This document shows, one piece after another, positions 50,803 through 60,585 of a stretch of DNA of 64,000 nt. Source of the stretch: Mucilaginibacter sp. JRF. GTDB lineage: Bacteria > Bacteroidota > Bacteroidia > Sphingobacteriales > Sphingobacteriaceae. Every line of letters starts with the position of its first letter. The stretch's first letter is position 1. The notes below the pieces were generated by a model that made no database searches, was not told the DNA's origin, and worked only from the letters and a program-made list of their open reading frames with translations. The stretch is from positions 310,001 through 374,000 of the forward strand of contig NZ_JADFBY010000002.1 of the NCBI RefSeq assembly GCF_015223065.1. The letters run 5' to 3'. The position numbers were made by a program, and so were the translations under genes.

Positions 50803-51375
50803 ATGATGTTTTTGGAGCCAACCTTTACAATTGATGATATGATACAGCGCTGCCAATCGGGCGACCGTAAGGCTTGCGAGATGCTGTATAAGCAGTTTGC
50901 TTCAAAAATGCTGGCTGTGTGCATGCGCTATGCGGTGGATAGGATGGAGGCCGAGGACATGTTGCAGAACGGCTTTATCAAGGTGTTTAAAAACCTGGCG
51001 AACTATCGTGGCGAGGGATCATTTGAGGGGTGGATACGCCGCATAATGGTGCACAGCTCTATTGAATATTACCGCAAGCATCATAAAATAATGCAGGTGG
51101 TTGATATTAGCGAACACGGGCACGAGCAATCGGTAAACCCGGCAGCGGTGGCTAATTTGGACGCTAAGGACTTAATGGGCATGATACAGCAGCTGGCACC
51201 CGGTTACCGCATGGTGTTCAACCTGTACGCTATCGAGGGTTACTCACATAAGGAGATAGCTGATATTGTGGGTATCACCGAGGGGGCATCAAAGTCGCAA
51301 CTATCAAGGGCGCGGGCTATTTTAAAGGAATTAATTGCTAAAAGCGATGGAAAAAGATATGAAAATGCAGGATAA
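50803..51375 (+). CDS. ECF-type RNA polymerase sigma factor
   Basis: A 190-residue sigma-70 ECF protein. Region 2 is LYKQFASKMLAVCMRYAVDRMEAEDMLQNGFIKVF with the -10 binding GWIRRIMVHSSIEYYRK. Region 4 is YSHKEIADIVGITEGASKSQLSRARAIL, the -35 helix-turn-helix. It overlaps the next gene by about 17-29 nt, so the two are coupled. The start MMFLEPTF could also be the second Met. Confidence 0.92.
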   Translation: MMFLEPTFTIDDMIQRCQSGDRKACEMLYKQFASKMLAVCMRYAVDRMEAEDMLQNGFIKVFKNLANYRGEGSFEGWIRRIMVHSSIEYYRKHHKIMQVVDISEHGHEQSVNPAAVANLDAKDLMGMIQQLAPGYRMVFNLYAIEGYSHKEIADIVGITEGASKSQLSRARAILKELIAKSDGKRYENAG

Positions 51376-52162
51376 CGAACTCGACGATCTGTTCAGGAAC
51401 AAGCTGGATGGGCTGGAGGTTGAACCATCCGGCAACGTGTGGGGCAATATATTGGCCGGGCTTGACGAGGATAAAAAGAAGAAACCGCTTTGGGCTTACA
51501 TCAGCGCCGCGGCATCGGTACTGGTAATTGCCACCGCCGGTTTGTTGCTGCTAAAACAACAAGAGGTTAAGCCGGATGATAATACTCAACGCATAAGCAA
51601 GGTACAACCTGCAAAAAGGGTGGCTGATAATAATGAAGTTGCCGAGCAGCCTGCCCTAACTCAAAACACCCAAAAGGAACAAGCCCCGGTAGCTGCACCG
51701 GCTGCAAGTAAGGATGCGGAGAAGGCTGATACTACACAAGTACAAGCGGCTCCGGCTAAAATAGCCAAAACCCGTGCTACCCCTTTAAAACCGATAGCGG
51801 GCATCAAATCTAAGCCAATACTGATAGCCGCCGTTGTTGATCAGCCGCGGGAGCAGATAAACCCTGTACTGCCCGATGCTGATGTAAAGCTTAACGAACA
51901 AACAATTTCGCAGGAGCCCCAACCATTTAAAACGCAGCCTGTTGTTATTGCTTCGGCAGGGTTGTCGCAGGTGGCTAAAACGGAGGTTCAGCAACCTGAG
52001 AAAAAGAAACGCAGAGGGTTTGGCGGTTTGCTTAACTCCATCGTATCAAAAATTGATAAACGTAAGGATAAGATAATTGAGTTTGAAGATAACGGCGACG
52101 GCCAAAGGCTAACCGGCATCAACCTCGGCATTATTAAAATAAGTACTGAAGAAGAAGAATAG
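51359..52162 (+). CDS. Membrane protein, probable regulator of the adjacent sigma factor
   Basis: About 267 residues. The cytoplasmic part (ELDDLFRNKLDGLEVEPSGNVW) is followed by one helix (WAYISAAASVLVIATAGLLLL), then a Pro/Ala/Gln-rich periplasmic stretch and a charged C-terminus ending in NLGIIKISTEEEE. Topology and position behind an ECF sigma gene suggest an anti-sigma factor, but I find no HxxxCxxC zinc motif. Several ATGs are possible (51347, 51359, 51365); I prefer 51359 because GGAA precedes it at a good distance. Confidence 0.75.
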   Translation: MKMQDNELDDLFRNKLDGLEVEPSGNVWGNILAGLDEDKKKKPLWAYISAAASVLVIATAGLLLLKQQEVKPDDNTQRISKVQPAKRVADNNEVAEQPALTQNTQKEQAPVAAPAASKDAEKADTTQVQAAPAKIAKTRATPLKPIAGIKSKPILIAAVVDQPREQINPVLPDADVKLNEQTISQEPQPFKTQPVVIASAGLSQVAKTEVQQPEKKKRRGFGGLLNSIVSKIDKRKDKIIEFEDNGDGQRLTGINLGIIKISTEEEE

Positions 52163-52193
52163 ATCAACCTTAAAAAATAACTACACAATATAT

Positions 52194-53036
52194 ATGAAAC
52201 GCCTGATTTTTACCCTGATAACTGCCGGTTTTACCACAGCCCTGTTTGCGCAGGACAAAGCCGACAGCGTGATCACCACCACTACAACCATAACTACTAC
52301 CACCACAGCTAACGGCACGGTTACTGATACCGTTGTGCGCAAAAAACGCAAGCTACGCTTTAGCTTTAATACCAATAATACCGATACCGTGTACAAGGAG
52401 AGTTCAAAACACCCGGGATGGACATTCCGCCCAACCTTTTCACGTGTTGATATTGGTTTTGCTACGCTGGTTGATAATGGCAGCTTTGCCCTATCGCCCG
52501 AGAATGAGTTTTTACGCTACCGCTCATGGAAAAGCAGTAACTTTGGTGTCGACCTGTTTGAGTTTGGATACCGTTTTAACAGCTCATTTAAGATATACGC
52601 TTCGGCAGGTTTCGACTGGACACGTTTCCGCCTGCGCGAAAATATTACTCCACTGCGTTTCCAGGATCAGCTGAGTTACAGTGTTGATGATGTTGATTAC
52701 AGCAAAAATGTATTTTCATCAACCTACCTGCGCCTGCCGCTATCATTTTACTGGAGGAGCAAGAATGATAAGGCCGGTCACCGTTTCCATGTTGTAGCAG
52801 GCCCTATATTCGGTTTGCTGATCGATGGGCACGTACGCCAAAAAAGTGTTGAGAATGGCTCACAACATTACAGGGCTGGTTATAACCTGGCACAATTTAG
52901 GTACGGTGGCTTTTTACGCGTTGGCTACGGTGGCATAGGCGTGTTTGCCAAGTACTACGCTAACGATATGTTTGAGGATAGTCCGGCGCAAAAAGGCTTA
53001 AAGAATCTTTCGGTTGGTGCAACCATCGGTTTCTAA
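52194..53036 (+). CDS. Outer-membrane beta-barrel protein
   Basis: A 280-residue protein with signal MKRLIFTLITAGFTTALFAQ. A Thr-rich stretch is followed by a beta-barrel of alternating strands (SARVDIGFATLVDNGS-like, FGVDLFEFGYRFNSSFKIYA and so on). The barrel ends KNLSVGATIGF with an aromatic C-terminal residue. It is the third gene behind the ECF sigma factor. Its family is not one I can name; it may be the target or the stress signal of that system. Confidence 0.8.
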   Translation: MKRLIFTLITAGFTTALFAQDKADSVITTTTTITTTTTANGTVTDTVVRKKRKLRFSFNTNNTDTVYKESSKHPGWTFRPTFSRVDIGFATLVDNGSFALSPENEFLRYRSWKSSNFGVDLFEFGYRFNSSFKIYASAGFDWTRFRLRENITPLRFQDQLSYSVDDVDYSKNVFSSTYLRLPLSFYWRSKNDKAGHRFHVVAGPIFGLLIDGHVRQKSVENGSQHYRAGYNLAQFRYGGFLRVGYGGIGVFAKYYANDMFEDSPAQKGLKNLSVGATIGF

Positions 53037-53059
53037 CTAAAAATACTATTTTACCATAT

Positions 53060-53089
53060 AAAGGCTGCCTGCGGGTGGCCTTTTGTTTT
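53060..53089 (+). terminator. Terminator after the outer-membrane barrel gene
   Basis: AAAGGCTGCC / GGTGGCCTTT form a 10-bp stem with two G-T pairs around loop TGCG, then a T run. It ends the ECF operon. Confidence 0.75.
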
Positions 53090-53106
53090 ATGTATATTTG
53101 CCGGTA

Positions 53107-54105
53107 ATGACTGATAATTCATTTTTGCAGGCGGCAAACGTAAGCATGCGTTACCCCGGTGTGCATGCCGCGGGTGTAAACAATGTAGACCTGCACGTAC
53201 AGCCCAATGCCATTACGGCCATAGTAGGAGCCAGCGGCAGCGGCAAAACCACTTTGCTAAGATTACTTTATGGCTTAATGTCGCCCGATTCGGGGCTGAT
53301 CACATTTAAGCGTGAGCGCATTTGGGGACCCGAGGAAAAGTTGATACCCGGGCACGACAGCATGAAGATGGTAACCCAGCATACCGACGACCTCAACCTG
53401 TTTGCCAAGGTAGCCGATAATGTTTCCATATTGCTACCCAGCACTAACCTGAAAGCCAAAAAGGAAAAAACGGAGAAGGTATTACAGCAACTCAATATGC
53501 TGCACCTGGCCGATAAGCGTATAGCCGACCTGAGCGGCGGCGAAAAGCAGCGTGTAGCCATAGCGCGTGCGCTGGTTACCCAACCCGAAGTGCTGTTTTT
53601 GGATGAGCCCTTTAACCAGGTTGATACATCATTCAGAGATGGTCTGCAGCGCGACATCAGGCAGGTGGTGAAGGAAACGGGCATTACGGTGGTGATGGTA
53701 TCACATGACCCGGCCGAAGTACTCTCTATGGCTGATGTATTGGTGGTGATGAGGAACGGCGAGATCATTGAACAAGGTTCGCCGCAGCAATTATATCAGC
53801 ATCCGGGTAGTTTGTATACGGCTAAGCTTTTGGGTAATTGCAATGTACTTACCTTGGCACAGGCTAAACTGCTCAATATATCGGCACAAAAGGAAACTGT
53901 AGTTATTTACCCTGACGAACTGACCGTTACCAGCAGTTGGAGTCACCGTGACTGGACGGTTACTGAGATACTATTCAAAGGTTTTTACGAGGAATTGTTA
54001 TTAGAGCGCGATGGCGTGGTAATACATTCCTACAATCCCAAAAAAGGAAGCCACCACGTGGGCGAAAAACTCCATATAAAAGCAAACAGGTGGCTTGAAT
54101 ATTAA
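53107..54105 (+). CDS. Orphan ABC transporter ATP-binding protein
   Basis: A 332-residue ATPase. Walker A is GASGSGKT (residues 41-48), the signature is LSGGEKQRVAIARAL, and Walker B is EVLFLDEPF. The C-terminal part (KETVVIYPDELTVTSSWSH) resembles a TOBE domain, as in CysA, PotA and FbpC. No permease or binding-protein gene is next to it. I start at the ATG at 53107; the frame is open 8 codons further 5' into the upstream terminator. Confidence 0.88.
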   Translation: MTDNSFLQAANVSMRYPGVHAAGVNNVDLHVQPNAITAIVGASGSGKTTLLRLLYGLMSPDSGLITFKRERIWGPEEKLIPGHDSMKMVTQHTDDLNLFAKVADNVSILLPSTNLKAKKEKTEKVLQQLNMLHLADKRIADLSGGEKQRVAIARALVTQPEVLFLDEPFNQVDTSFRDGLQRDIRQVVKETGITVVMVSHDPAEVLSMADVLVVMRNGEIIEQGSPQQLYQHPGSLYTAKLLGNCNVLTLAQAKLLNISAQKETVVIYPDELTVTSSWSHRDWTVTEILFKGFYEELLLERDGVVIHSYNPKKGSHHVGEKLHIKANRWLEY

Positions 54106-54121
54106 ACCATCTGTTTGCTTT
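54079..54121. terminator. Hairpin between two convergent genes
   Basis: AAAGCAAACAGGTGG and CCATCTGTTTGCTTT form a 15-bp stem with one G-T pair around a 13-nt loop that contains the stop codon of the ABC gene. There is only a short T run, so terminator strength is uncertain. Confidence 0.45.
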
Positions 54122-54124
54122 AAG

Positions 54125-56008
54125 TTATTTCTTTTCTATCACCCTTACCTTTAAAAAGCTTGGGCTTGCCTTTGAGGTGTATAGCTTGTGGGTAGCCTTT
54201 TTAAAGTCGCCATCCTTAGCCTTCATAATATCCTGAAACTGTTGCGTATTCCTGTCAATAAGCGGGAACCAGGTGCTTTGTACCTGCACCATAATGCGGT
54301 GCCCTTTTTTAAAGGTGTGCAGCACATCCTGCAACTCAAAATTTACCGGAGTTACTTCGCCGGGCTTAAATGGTTCGGGCTTTTCAAAGCTGTTGCGGAA
54401 TTTGCCGCGCATGGCCTCGCCGCGTACCATTTGCTGGTAGCCCGACATGGTTACGCCCTTGCCGGTAAACTTATTGCTGCTTGCCGAATCGGGGTAAACG
54501 TCTATCACCTTTACTATCCAGTCGGCATCGGTACCTGTGGTTGATACTTTCAGGTTGGCCCATATATCGCCCGCCAGGGTAACATCATCGGTTAATACAT
54601 CGGTTTGATAAACCAAAACGTCGGGGCGTTGGGCGGCAAAGCGCTGGTCGGCGGTCATGTATTCGCGGTCCATATCCAGGCTGATGTTGTTTACGAATGG
54701 TACCGGCTTGTTAGGGTCTGATACGAACTCGTCAAAACTCTCCCCGGCAGCAGGCTCCGTGAACGATAGCTTGCCGTTAGGTAAAAAGTACAGGTTTTGC
54801 TCGGCAGCCTCCTTTGGTGGCCAGGTGCTGTAGGTATTCCATTTATTAGCGCCGGTTTCAAAGGCGTTTATTTTAGACAGATCAAAATTGCCGGTACCTT
54901 TCAGGTAATGGCTAAAGAATTTGAACTCTATGCTCTCGCGATAGAACGGCCCTGTTTCTCCGCCAAAATCAACATCACCTAAATGATCGCCCGCGCCACG
55001 TGCCCAACCGCCATGCACCCACGGGCCGATAGCCCAGTAAACCGGTGTTTTAGGGTTGTTTTTGGCTAACACTTTATAGGTGTTTATGCCGCCGTACAGA
55101 TCCTCGGCATCGTACCAACCGCCGGTAACCAGTACGGCTGTCTTGATATCGTGCAGGTGGGTGAGCACGTTTCTGTCCTGCCAGTGTTTATCGTAATTGG
55201 GGTGATCCATCATCTCGTTCCATAGGCGAATGGTATCCTTAAAGTACTTTACGTTGGTGTTGCGCATCGATCCCATTTCCAAAAAAAACTTATAGCCATC
55301 CTCGGTACCAAAATCAAAACGGCTGCCACGGCGCTGGGTAGGTTTATCATCCTGCCGGTTGGTAAAGCCCGGGTAAAAGCCAAAGTTGGCCACCAGCATA
55401 AACGCGCCGTTGTGAAAGGCATCATCACGGTACAGATCAGCAATGGGTGCCTGCGGCGATGCGGCCACCAACGCGGGGTGACGGCTCAGTAAGGCCGTGG
55501 TGGTGTAAAAGCCGGGGTAGGAGATACCCCAAACGCCCACTTTGCCATTGTTGCCCGCAACGTTTTTAAGCAGCCAGTCAATAGTGTCATACGTGTCGGT
55601 GCCCTCGTCAACGTCCTTTTTGCTTTTATGCTTTTCAAGCTCGGGCGTCATCTCCTCGTAAATGCCCTCGCTCATGTTACGGCCGCGCACATCCTGGTAA
55701 ACAAATATATAGCCGTCCTTTAAAAATAATGGCGAGGGGCCGAGGCTGCCTTTGTACTTATCGGCACCATAAGGCGCTACGCTGTACGGCGTACGATCCA
55801 TCATGAAAGGGTATTTCTTCGATTTATCCTTGGGTACATATACCGAGGTAAACAGCTTTACCCCATCGCGCATGGGGATCTGGTATTCAAATTTTTGGTA
55901 GTTGGCCTTTACGTATTCGGCATCGGGGTTATTGGGCTGAGCCTGTAAGCCCGTTACGCCAAAGGCCAAAAGCATCAGGCATAAAGCTATGGTGTAGCGT
56001 TTTTTCAT
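54125..56008 (-). CDS. CocE/NonD family hydrolase (X-Pro dipeptidyl-peptidase-like)
   Basis: A 627-residue secreted hydrolase with a signal peptide (IALCLMLLAFGVTGLQAQ). The alpha/beta-hydrolase core has IPMRDGVKLFTSVYVPK, VYQDVRGRNMSEG, and the nucleophile S163 in VGVWGISYPGFYT. The C-terminal jelly-roll domain shows YMTADQRFAAQRPDVLVYQT and IMVQVQSTWFP. Family members include cocaine esterase, glutaryl-7-ACA acylase and X-Pro dipeptidyl-peptidases. It is a periplasmic or surface hydrolase of peptide or ester bonds. Confidence 0.92.
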   Translation of the reverse strand: MKKRYTIALCLMLLAFGVTGLQAQPNNPDAEYVKANYQKFEYQIPMRDGVKLFTSVYVPKDKSKKYPFMMDRTPYSVAPYGADKYKGSLGPSPLFLKDGYIFVYQDVRGRNMSEGIYEEMTPELEKHKSKKDVDEGTDTYDTIDWLLKNVAGNNGKVGVWGISYPGFYTTTALLSRHPALVAASPQAPIADLYRDDAFHNGAFMLVANFGFYPGFTNRQDDKPTQRRGSRFDFGTEDGYKFFLEMGSMRNTNVKYFKDTIRLWNEMMDHPNYDKHWQDRNVLTHLHDIKTAVLVTGGWYDAEDLYGGINTYKVLAKNNPKTPVYWAIGPWVHGGWARGAGDHLGDVDFGGETGPFYRESIEFKFFSHYLKGTGNFDLSKINAFETGANKWNTYSTWPPKEAAEQNLYFLPNGKLSFTEPAAGESFDEFVSDPNKPVPFVNNISLDMDREYMTADQRFAAQRPDVLVYQTDVLTDDVTLAGDIWANLKVSTTGTDADWIVKVIDVYPDSASSNKFTGKGVTMSGYQQMVRGEAMRGKFRNSFEKPEPFKPGEVTPVNFELQDVLHTFKKGHRIMVQVQSTWFPLIDRNTQQFQDIMKAKDGDFKKATHKLYTSKASPSFLKVRVIEKK

Positions 56009-56046
56009 GTATAAGAGAGGTGTGTTAATAGCGCGTTAAAAATAAA

Positions 56047-56073
56047 CAAAAAAGGCGACCATGTGGCCGCCTC
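56047..56073 (-). terminator. Terminator of pgk
   Basis: Reverse strand: GGCGGCC / GGTCGCC stem with loop ACAT and a T6 run. It lies 24 nt after the pgk stop. Confidence 0.8.
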
Positions 56074-56096
56074 CCGTTTATCTCGATTTGCAGATA

Positions 56097-57293
56097 TTAC
56101 TCGTTGATAGCTTTTACGCCCGGTAACTCTTTGCCTTCCATATACTCAAGCAAAGCACCACCACCGGTTGACATGTAGCTAACATCATTTGACAGGCCGA
56201 ACTTGGTTACAGCAGCTGCTGAATCACCACCACCTATCAATGTAAATGCGCCATTTTCAGTAGCTTTAACTACGGCGTCGGCAACGGCTTTAGTGCCTTT
56301 ATCAAAGCTTTCCATCTCGAAAACACCCATAGGGCCGTTCCACAATACGGTTTTTGATTGTTCGATCACCTTAGCGAATGCTGCACTTGATTCAGGGCCG
56401 ATATCCAGACCCATCCAGTCAGATTTAATGGTATTGTTTGGAGATACCGCTGTTTGCGCGTCGTTAGCGAATTTATCGGCAACTATACAATCAGTTGGCA
56501 GTATCAGGTTAACACCTTTCGCTTTAGCTTTTTCAACCAGCTCGTTAGCCAGGTCAAGCTTGTCAGCTTCTAATAGTGAAGTGCCGATTTCGCCGCCTTT
56601 AGCCTTAACGAATGTATAAGCCATACCACCGCCGATGATCAGGTTATCAACCTTATCAAGCAATGATTCTATCAGTTGTATCTTGTCAGACACCTTGGCA
56701 CCACCCATAATAGCAGTGAACGGGCGGGCCGAATTGTTCAATACCTTTTCGGCATTGTCAAGCTCGGCAGCCATCAGGTAGCCAAAGTACTTAGCTTCAG
56801 GGAAAAACTGTGCTATAACAGCGGTTGAGGCATGCGCGCGGTGAGCGGTACCAAAGGCATCATTCACGTAAACATCACCTAATTTTGAAAGCTTTTCGGC
56901 AAAATCCTTATCGCCTTTTTCTTCCTCTTTGTAAAAGCGCAGGTTCTCTAATAAAAGCACTTCGCCTTTTTCAAGCTCAGCGGCTTTTTCGGTAGCCTGT
57001 GCGCCAATGCAATCATCAGCAAACTCAACTTGCTGGCCCAGCAGGTCAGACAGGTGGGCAACAACGTGTTTTAGAGAATATTTTTCGGTCGGACCATCTT
57101 TTGGTCGGCCCAGGTGCGACATCAGGATTACTGAACCGCCATCCTTCAATAATTTTTTGATAGTAGGCAATGCCGCGGTGATGCGGCTATCGTCGGTAAT
57201 TTTATAATCGCCATCAAGCGGAACGTTAAAATCAACCCTAACAAGGGCCTTTTTGCCCGAAAAACTTATCTGATCTATTGTTTTCATATTCAA
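56097..57293 (-). CDS. pgk: Phosphoglycerate kinase
   Basis: A 398-residue glycolytic enzyme that makes ATP and 3-phosphoglycerate from 1,3-bisphosphoglycerate. The N-terminal RVDFNVPLD, the SHLGRPK loop and the interdomain [15 protein letters not shown] all match. The nucleotide site is GGGDSAAAV near the end, after [15 protein letters not shown]. Gene and length are complete. It stands alone with its own terminator. Confidence 0.96.
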   Translation of the reverse strand: MNMKTIDQISFSGKKALVRVDFNVPLDGDYKITDDSRITAALPTIKKLLKDGGSVILMSHLGRPKDGPTEKYSLKHVVAHLSDLLGQQVEFADDCIGAQATEKAAELEKGEVLLLENLRFYKEEEKGDKDFAEKLSKLGDVYVNDAFGTAHRAHASTAVIAQFFPEAKYFGYLMAAELDNAEKVLNNSARPFTAIMGGAKVSDKIQLIESLLDKVDNLIIGGGMAYTFVKAKGGEIGTSLLEADKLDLANELVEKAKAKGVNLILPTDCIVADKFANDAQTAVSPNNTIKSDWMGLDIGPESSAAFAKVIEQSKTVLWNGPMGVFEMESFDKGTKAVADAVVKATENGAFTLIGGGDSAAAVTKFGLSNDVSYMSTGGGALLEYMEGKELPGVKAINE

Positions 57294-58109
57294 ACTGGTT
57301 GTAAAATTCAGCAGTGCCGCAAAATCAGCAAATTATTTCAATTACGGAACGTAAAAGTTAAAAACGCGCCGGGTTTTTGATAAAATTCATTTTGTGTTAA
57401 CAATGGGCACTCCTCCTAAATCCTACGATAGGGAGAGAATAAAAAGCACAAACCGAAAATAACCTATCCTACCGGCATCAGAAATGCCCGGAGTAGCAGA
57501 AGTCCTGCCAAAGCACATACTTTCACCGGGCAGGGCGTAGCCGGCAGTTTATTCGCTGTTTTTTGTTTTTCTATTGGTGCTCATGAGATCGCTATCGCTA
57601 AGGTTTGCTTCTTTTGTCTGCACAAAAGAAGTTGAGGGCAAGTAATGAACTTTGCTTTACTGAGCGTTTGTGTTTTATTTAGGAGGTTATGCTTTTACCA
57701 TCGTCAGCCTGCTCTTGGCCGCAGAGGCCAGTTACTTTGTCTTAGACACAAAGTAACCAAAAGTCAAGGCAGAAAAAACCTTCATCCGCACAGGCCATAC
57801 TCCCTGGCCCGGTTTTCTGCCAGGCCTACGCGCTTTTATTTTTTAAATTTTTATAGAAGTCCTCCCCTCGGGGAGGATTATTTGCATGTTATTAGTGTTT
57901 TCAATGGTGCTCATGAGGGCTACGCCGTTTAGGAGGGGTTGTACGAGCAGGAATTTGTCGCCAGATTATGAAAGCAGACAGATTTCTCGCTAATGCTTCG
58001 AAATGACAAGATGGATAAAAAATCACGTCATTGCGAGGTACGAAGCAATCCCCGAGCGACTTGTCCTACAGAGATCGTTTCACTATCGAAATGACGTAAC
58101 GAAACGCTA
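57294..58109. repeat. 816-nt non-coding region made of dispersed repeats
   Basis: Contains CACTCCTCCTAAATCCTACG (57409 on), direct copies of TGGTGCTCATGAG (57575-57587 and 57905-57917), two palindromes (CTTCTTTTGT-N4-ACAAAAGAAG at 57608-57631 and TTACTTTGT-N7-ACAAAGTAA at 57732-57756), AGTCCTCCCC-TC-GGGGAGGATT (57859-57880), TTTAGGAGGGGTT (57929 on), an AGATTTCTCGCTAATGCTTC block (57978 on) and CGTCATTGCGAGGTACGAAG (58026-58050). A 95-codon open frame at 57645 has no protein-like features. I see no gene. Confidence 0.7.
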
Positions 58110-59990
58110 TCAATCAGACGAAGTAGTATCCTTTTTACCACCACCTTTCGGGGCATCAACCGGGCCTTCTTTTTCATCCTCCAGTTGATCGGCTTTACCA
58201 CCTTCAGGTTTTTCAACTTCGGTGATCAGCATGGCATCTTTGATGTATTTTACCGCGGCGCTGCCATAGCTCAGGAATTTCTCGTTAAACTCCTTCAGGC
58301 GATACTTGTCGGCCATTTTTTTCTTGTATTCCTCGCGCAGTTGTTTTATTTCGTGGTAGCCGGTAAAGTAGCTGGTTAGCTGCACGCTGCTTACGCTAAC
58401 GCGTTTCCATTTGCCCTCGGCCTCGGCCTGTTGCTGGAATGCTTCTTTGGTGAGTAGTTTCAGGGCTTGTTCCTTGGTCATGCCGCTGGCGTGTACGCTG
58501 TAATCCAGTATGGCGTTGCATACGGTGCGCAGGTTCCATTTGCACCACATCAGGCGCATCTCGGGCTCGTTGCCGCCGTAGCCTGCATCAAGCATCATCT
58601 CCTCGCCATAAACTGCCCAGCCCTCAACCATAGCGCCGTTACCTAACACAGATTTTATAAGGCTTGGCGCTTTGTTGGCGTATATCAGCTGTGTATAATG
58701 GCCGGGTATAGCCTCGTGTATGTTCAATATCTGTAAGGTGTAGTTGTTGTACTCGCGCAGGTAACTCTCGGCGCGCTCTTTATCCCAACCCTCAAGACTG
58801 CCCACATTGTAATACGTATTACCATTTTTTTCGTACGGCCCAGGCGATGATATCGATGCACCGGCAACACCCGCCATGTACGCAGGCTCACGACGTACCA
58901 CCAAAGGTTTGCTTGGGTCCATCGTTAATAAGTCCTTCTCCTTAACAAAGGCGCTCAGCTTAGGTATCTGCTTCTCGATTGCCGATTGAAATTGCGATGG
59001 CTCGGCATATTTTAACGATAGTTCGCCAATAACCTCCTCAACTATGGCCAGCGAATCCGACGGCATTTTTTTATCGCCCATGTGTTTAGGCCAAAGCTCC
59101 TTGCTCAGCTTTATCATCTCCTTGTGCAGTTTCTTTTTACGTTCAACCGCGGCGTTGAACATTTGCTGCGAGGTAAGTGCCGATTCTATTTCGTAATTAA
59201 ACTTTTCATCATACAATGATTTACCCAGCCTAAAGCTTCGACCCTTATCGCTCTTAATGGTTTTTAACCAGGCAGTAAAGTTGCGTACAGCGGCGGCACT
59301 GGTTCTTGCCCTTTCACGCATCAGCTTTTGCTTAACATCGGGCACGTTGCTTTTGGTGAGCGAATCAATAAAATCCTTCTCGATAACATCGGCACCTCCG
59401 GTCATTTGCTCAATAGCCAGGTCGGTAAGCTCAGGTACCGGGTTTTTTACCAGCTTTTGCGCATCCTTAAAATAAGCCGGGATGGCCTCCATCTTGTCGT
59501 AAAAGCTTTGCAGTCTTTGGGCAAGCGGCTCGTACTTCTCATTCAAAATATAAGCAAAGCCACCAATGATGTTGTAAGTGGTTGGGTCCCACTCGTAGGC
59601 CTTAAGCGAGCCGTATGTCCATTGTGTTTTACGCAGATAGTTTTGGATGAGCAGGTAATCCATCTTATTGCTCGCGTTCAATTCATTTTGCGGGTAGTGG
59701 CTTAACGAGTCGAGGTTGTTTTTAGCGAAGTCGACCAGCTTTTTTTTCTGTTCGCTGGGCAATACCAACACACTATCGTACATATGGTAACCTACTGATG
59801 TTGCCCAATCAGGGTTAAGTTTCCAAAGCTCATCTAAAAATTTGCCCTCGTAACGGGTGAACGATTCGTTATTCTTTTCTTCCTGGGTGAGTTCGCCGCC
59901 CATGCCATCCTTTTTACAGGCTGATAGCACAGTGAAGCCGCAAATAGCGGTAAGCAATAATTTATATAAGGTGCGTTGCGTAACAATCAT
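58110..59990 (-). CDS. DUF885 family lipoprotein, putative metallopeptidase
   Basis: A 626-residue lipoprotein with signal and lipobox (LLLTAICGFTVLSAC, cysteine at residue 25). It is a long helical protein with the DUF885 zinc motif HEAIPGHYTQL, followed by an E in GWAVYGEEMMLDAGYGG. The HExxxGH-like sequence and the downstream acidic residues resemble M32/M3-type peptidases. The C-terminus is a charged, disordered tail (EDEKEGPVDAPKGGGKKD). It is probably periplasmic or surface-anchored and cuts peptides, though activity is predicted only. Confidence 0.9.
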   Translation of the reverse strand: MIVTQRTLYKLLLTAICGFTVLSACKKDGMGGELTQEEKNNESFTRYEGKFLDELWKLNPDWATSVGYHMYDSVLVLPSEQKKKLVDFAKNNLDSLSHYPQNELNASNKMDYLLIQNYLRKTQWTYGSLKAYEWDPTTYNIIGGFAYILNEKYEPLAQRLQSFYDKMEAIPAYFKDAQKLVKNPVPELTDLAIEQMTGGADVIEKDFIDSLTKSNVPDVKQKLMRERARTSAAAVRNFTAWLKTIKSDKGRSFRLGKSLYDEKFNYEIESALTSQQMFNAAVERKKKLHKEMIKLSKELWPKHMGDKKMPSDSLAIVEEVIGELSLKYAEPSQFQSAIEKQIPKLSAFVKEKDLLTMDPSKPLVVRREPAYMAGVAGASISSPGPYEKNGNTYYNVGSLEGWDKERAESYLREYNNYTLQILNIHEAIPGHYTQLIYANKAPSLIKSVLGNGAMVEGWAVYGEEMMLDAGYGGNEPEMRLMWCKWNLRTVCNAILDYSVHASGMTKEQALKLLTKEAFQQQAEAEGKWKRVSVSSVQLTSYFTGYHEIKQLREEYKKKMADKYRLKEFNEKFLSYGSAAVKYIKDAMLITEVEKPEGGKADQLEDEKEGPVDAPKGGGKKDTTSSD

Positions 59991-60105
59991 GCGTATAAAC
60001 TTAAGGCATTTAGTTTAATTATCAGTGCAAACGTAAGCAAAGGTTTAAAAATTAGTCAACCTTAAGCTATTGCGATTGTTAACTTATAAAATATCACGAT
60101 ATATT

Positions 60106-60585
60106 ATGAATCCACACCACGATACACTGCTGAATGAGCTGACCAATTTTTTAACCGGCAAAGGCGCCCACGTAAGTTTTGCCGAAGCTGTTGATGGCCT
60201 GCCCGCCAACCTGCGCGGCGTAAAGGCCGATAATATGCCCTACAGCATATGGCAACTGGTTGAACATATACGCATTGCCCAATGGGATATGCTGGAATTT
60301 AGTCGTGATGCCAACCACCAATCGCCAAACTGGCCCGAAGGCTATTGGCCCGATGAGGCCGCCCCCGAAAGTGATGAAGCCTGGAATGCCTCACTCAAAA
60401 AAATAGAAAGCGACCTGCAAGAGTTTATTGCCCTGCTGAAAAGCGCCAAAGATATATACGCCCCCTTTGCCCACGGCACAGGCCAAAACCTGCTGCGCGA
60501 GGCCTTGCAAATAGGCGACCATAACGCGTACCATACCGGGGAGATACTGGCAGTAAGGAGGGTTTTGGGAGCGTGGGCATCCTAA
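60106..60585 (+). CDS. DinB-family protein
   Basis: A 159-residue four-helix-bundle protein. Its likely metal-binding histidines lie in WQLVEHIRIAQWDMLEF and at the end in GDHNAYHTGEILAVRR, at the helix 1/2 and helix 3/4 positions typical of DinB proteins. DinB-like proteins include metal-dependent hydrolases and thiol transferases. I start at the ATG at 60106; the open frame extends 12 codons 5' but lacks a good start. It is the only plus-strand gene in this part. Confidence 0.88.
   Translation: MNPHHDTLLNELTNFLTGKGAHVSFAEAVDGLPANLRGVKADNMPYSIWQLVEHIRIAQWDMLEFSRDANHQSPNWPEGYWPDEAAPESDEAWNASLKKIESDLQEFIALLKSAKDIYAPFAHGTGQNLLREALQIGDHNAYHTGEILAVRRVLGAWAS

Noticed and set aside
57645..57932. 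95-codon plus-strand frame
   Set aside because: It lies entirely in a mosaic of dispersed repeats and palindromes; its translation (rich in C, R, H and F) shows no protein-like pattern.
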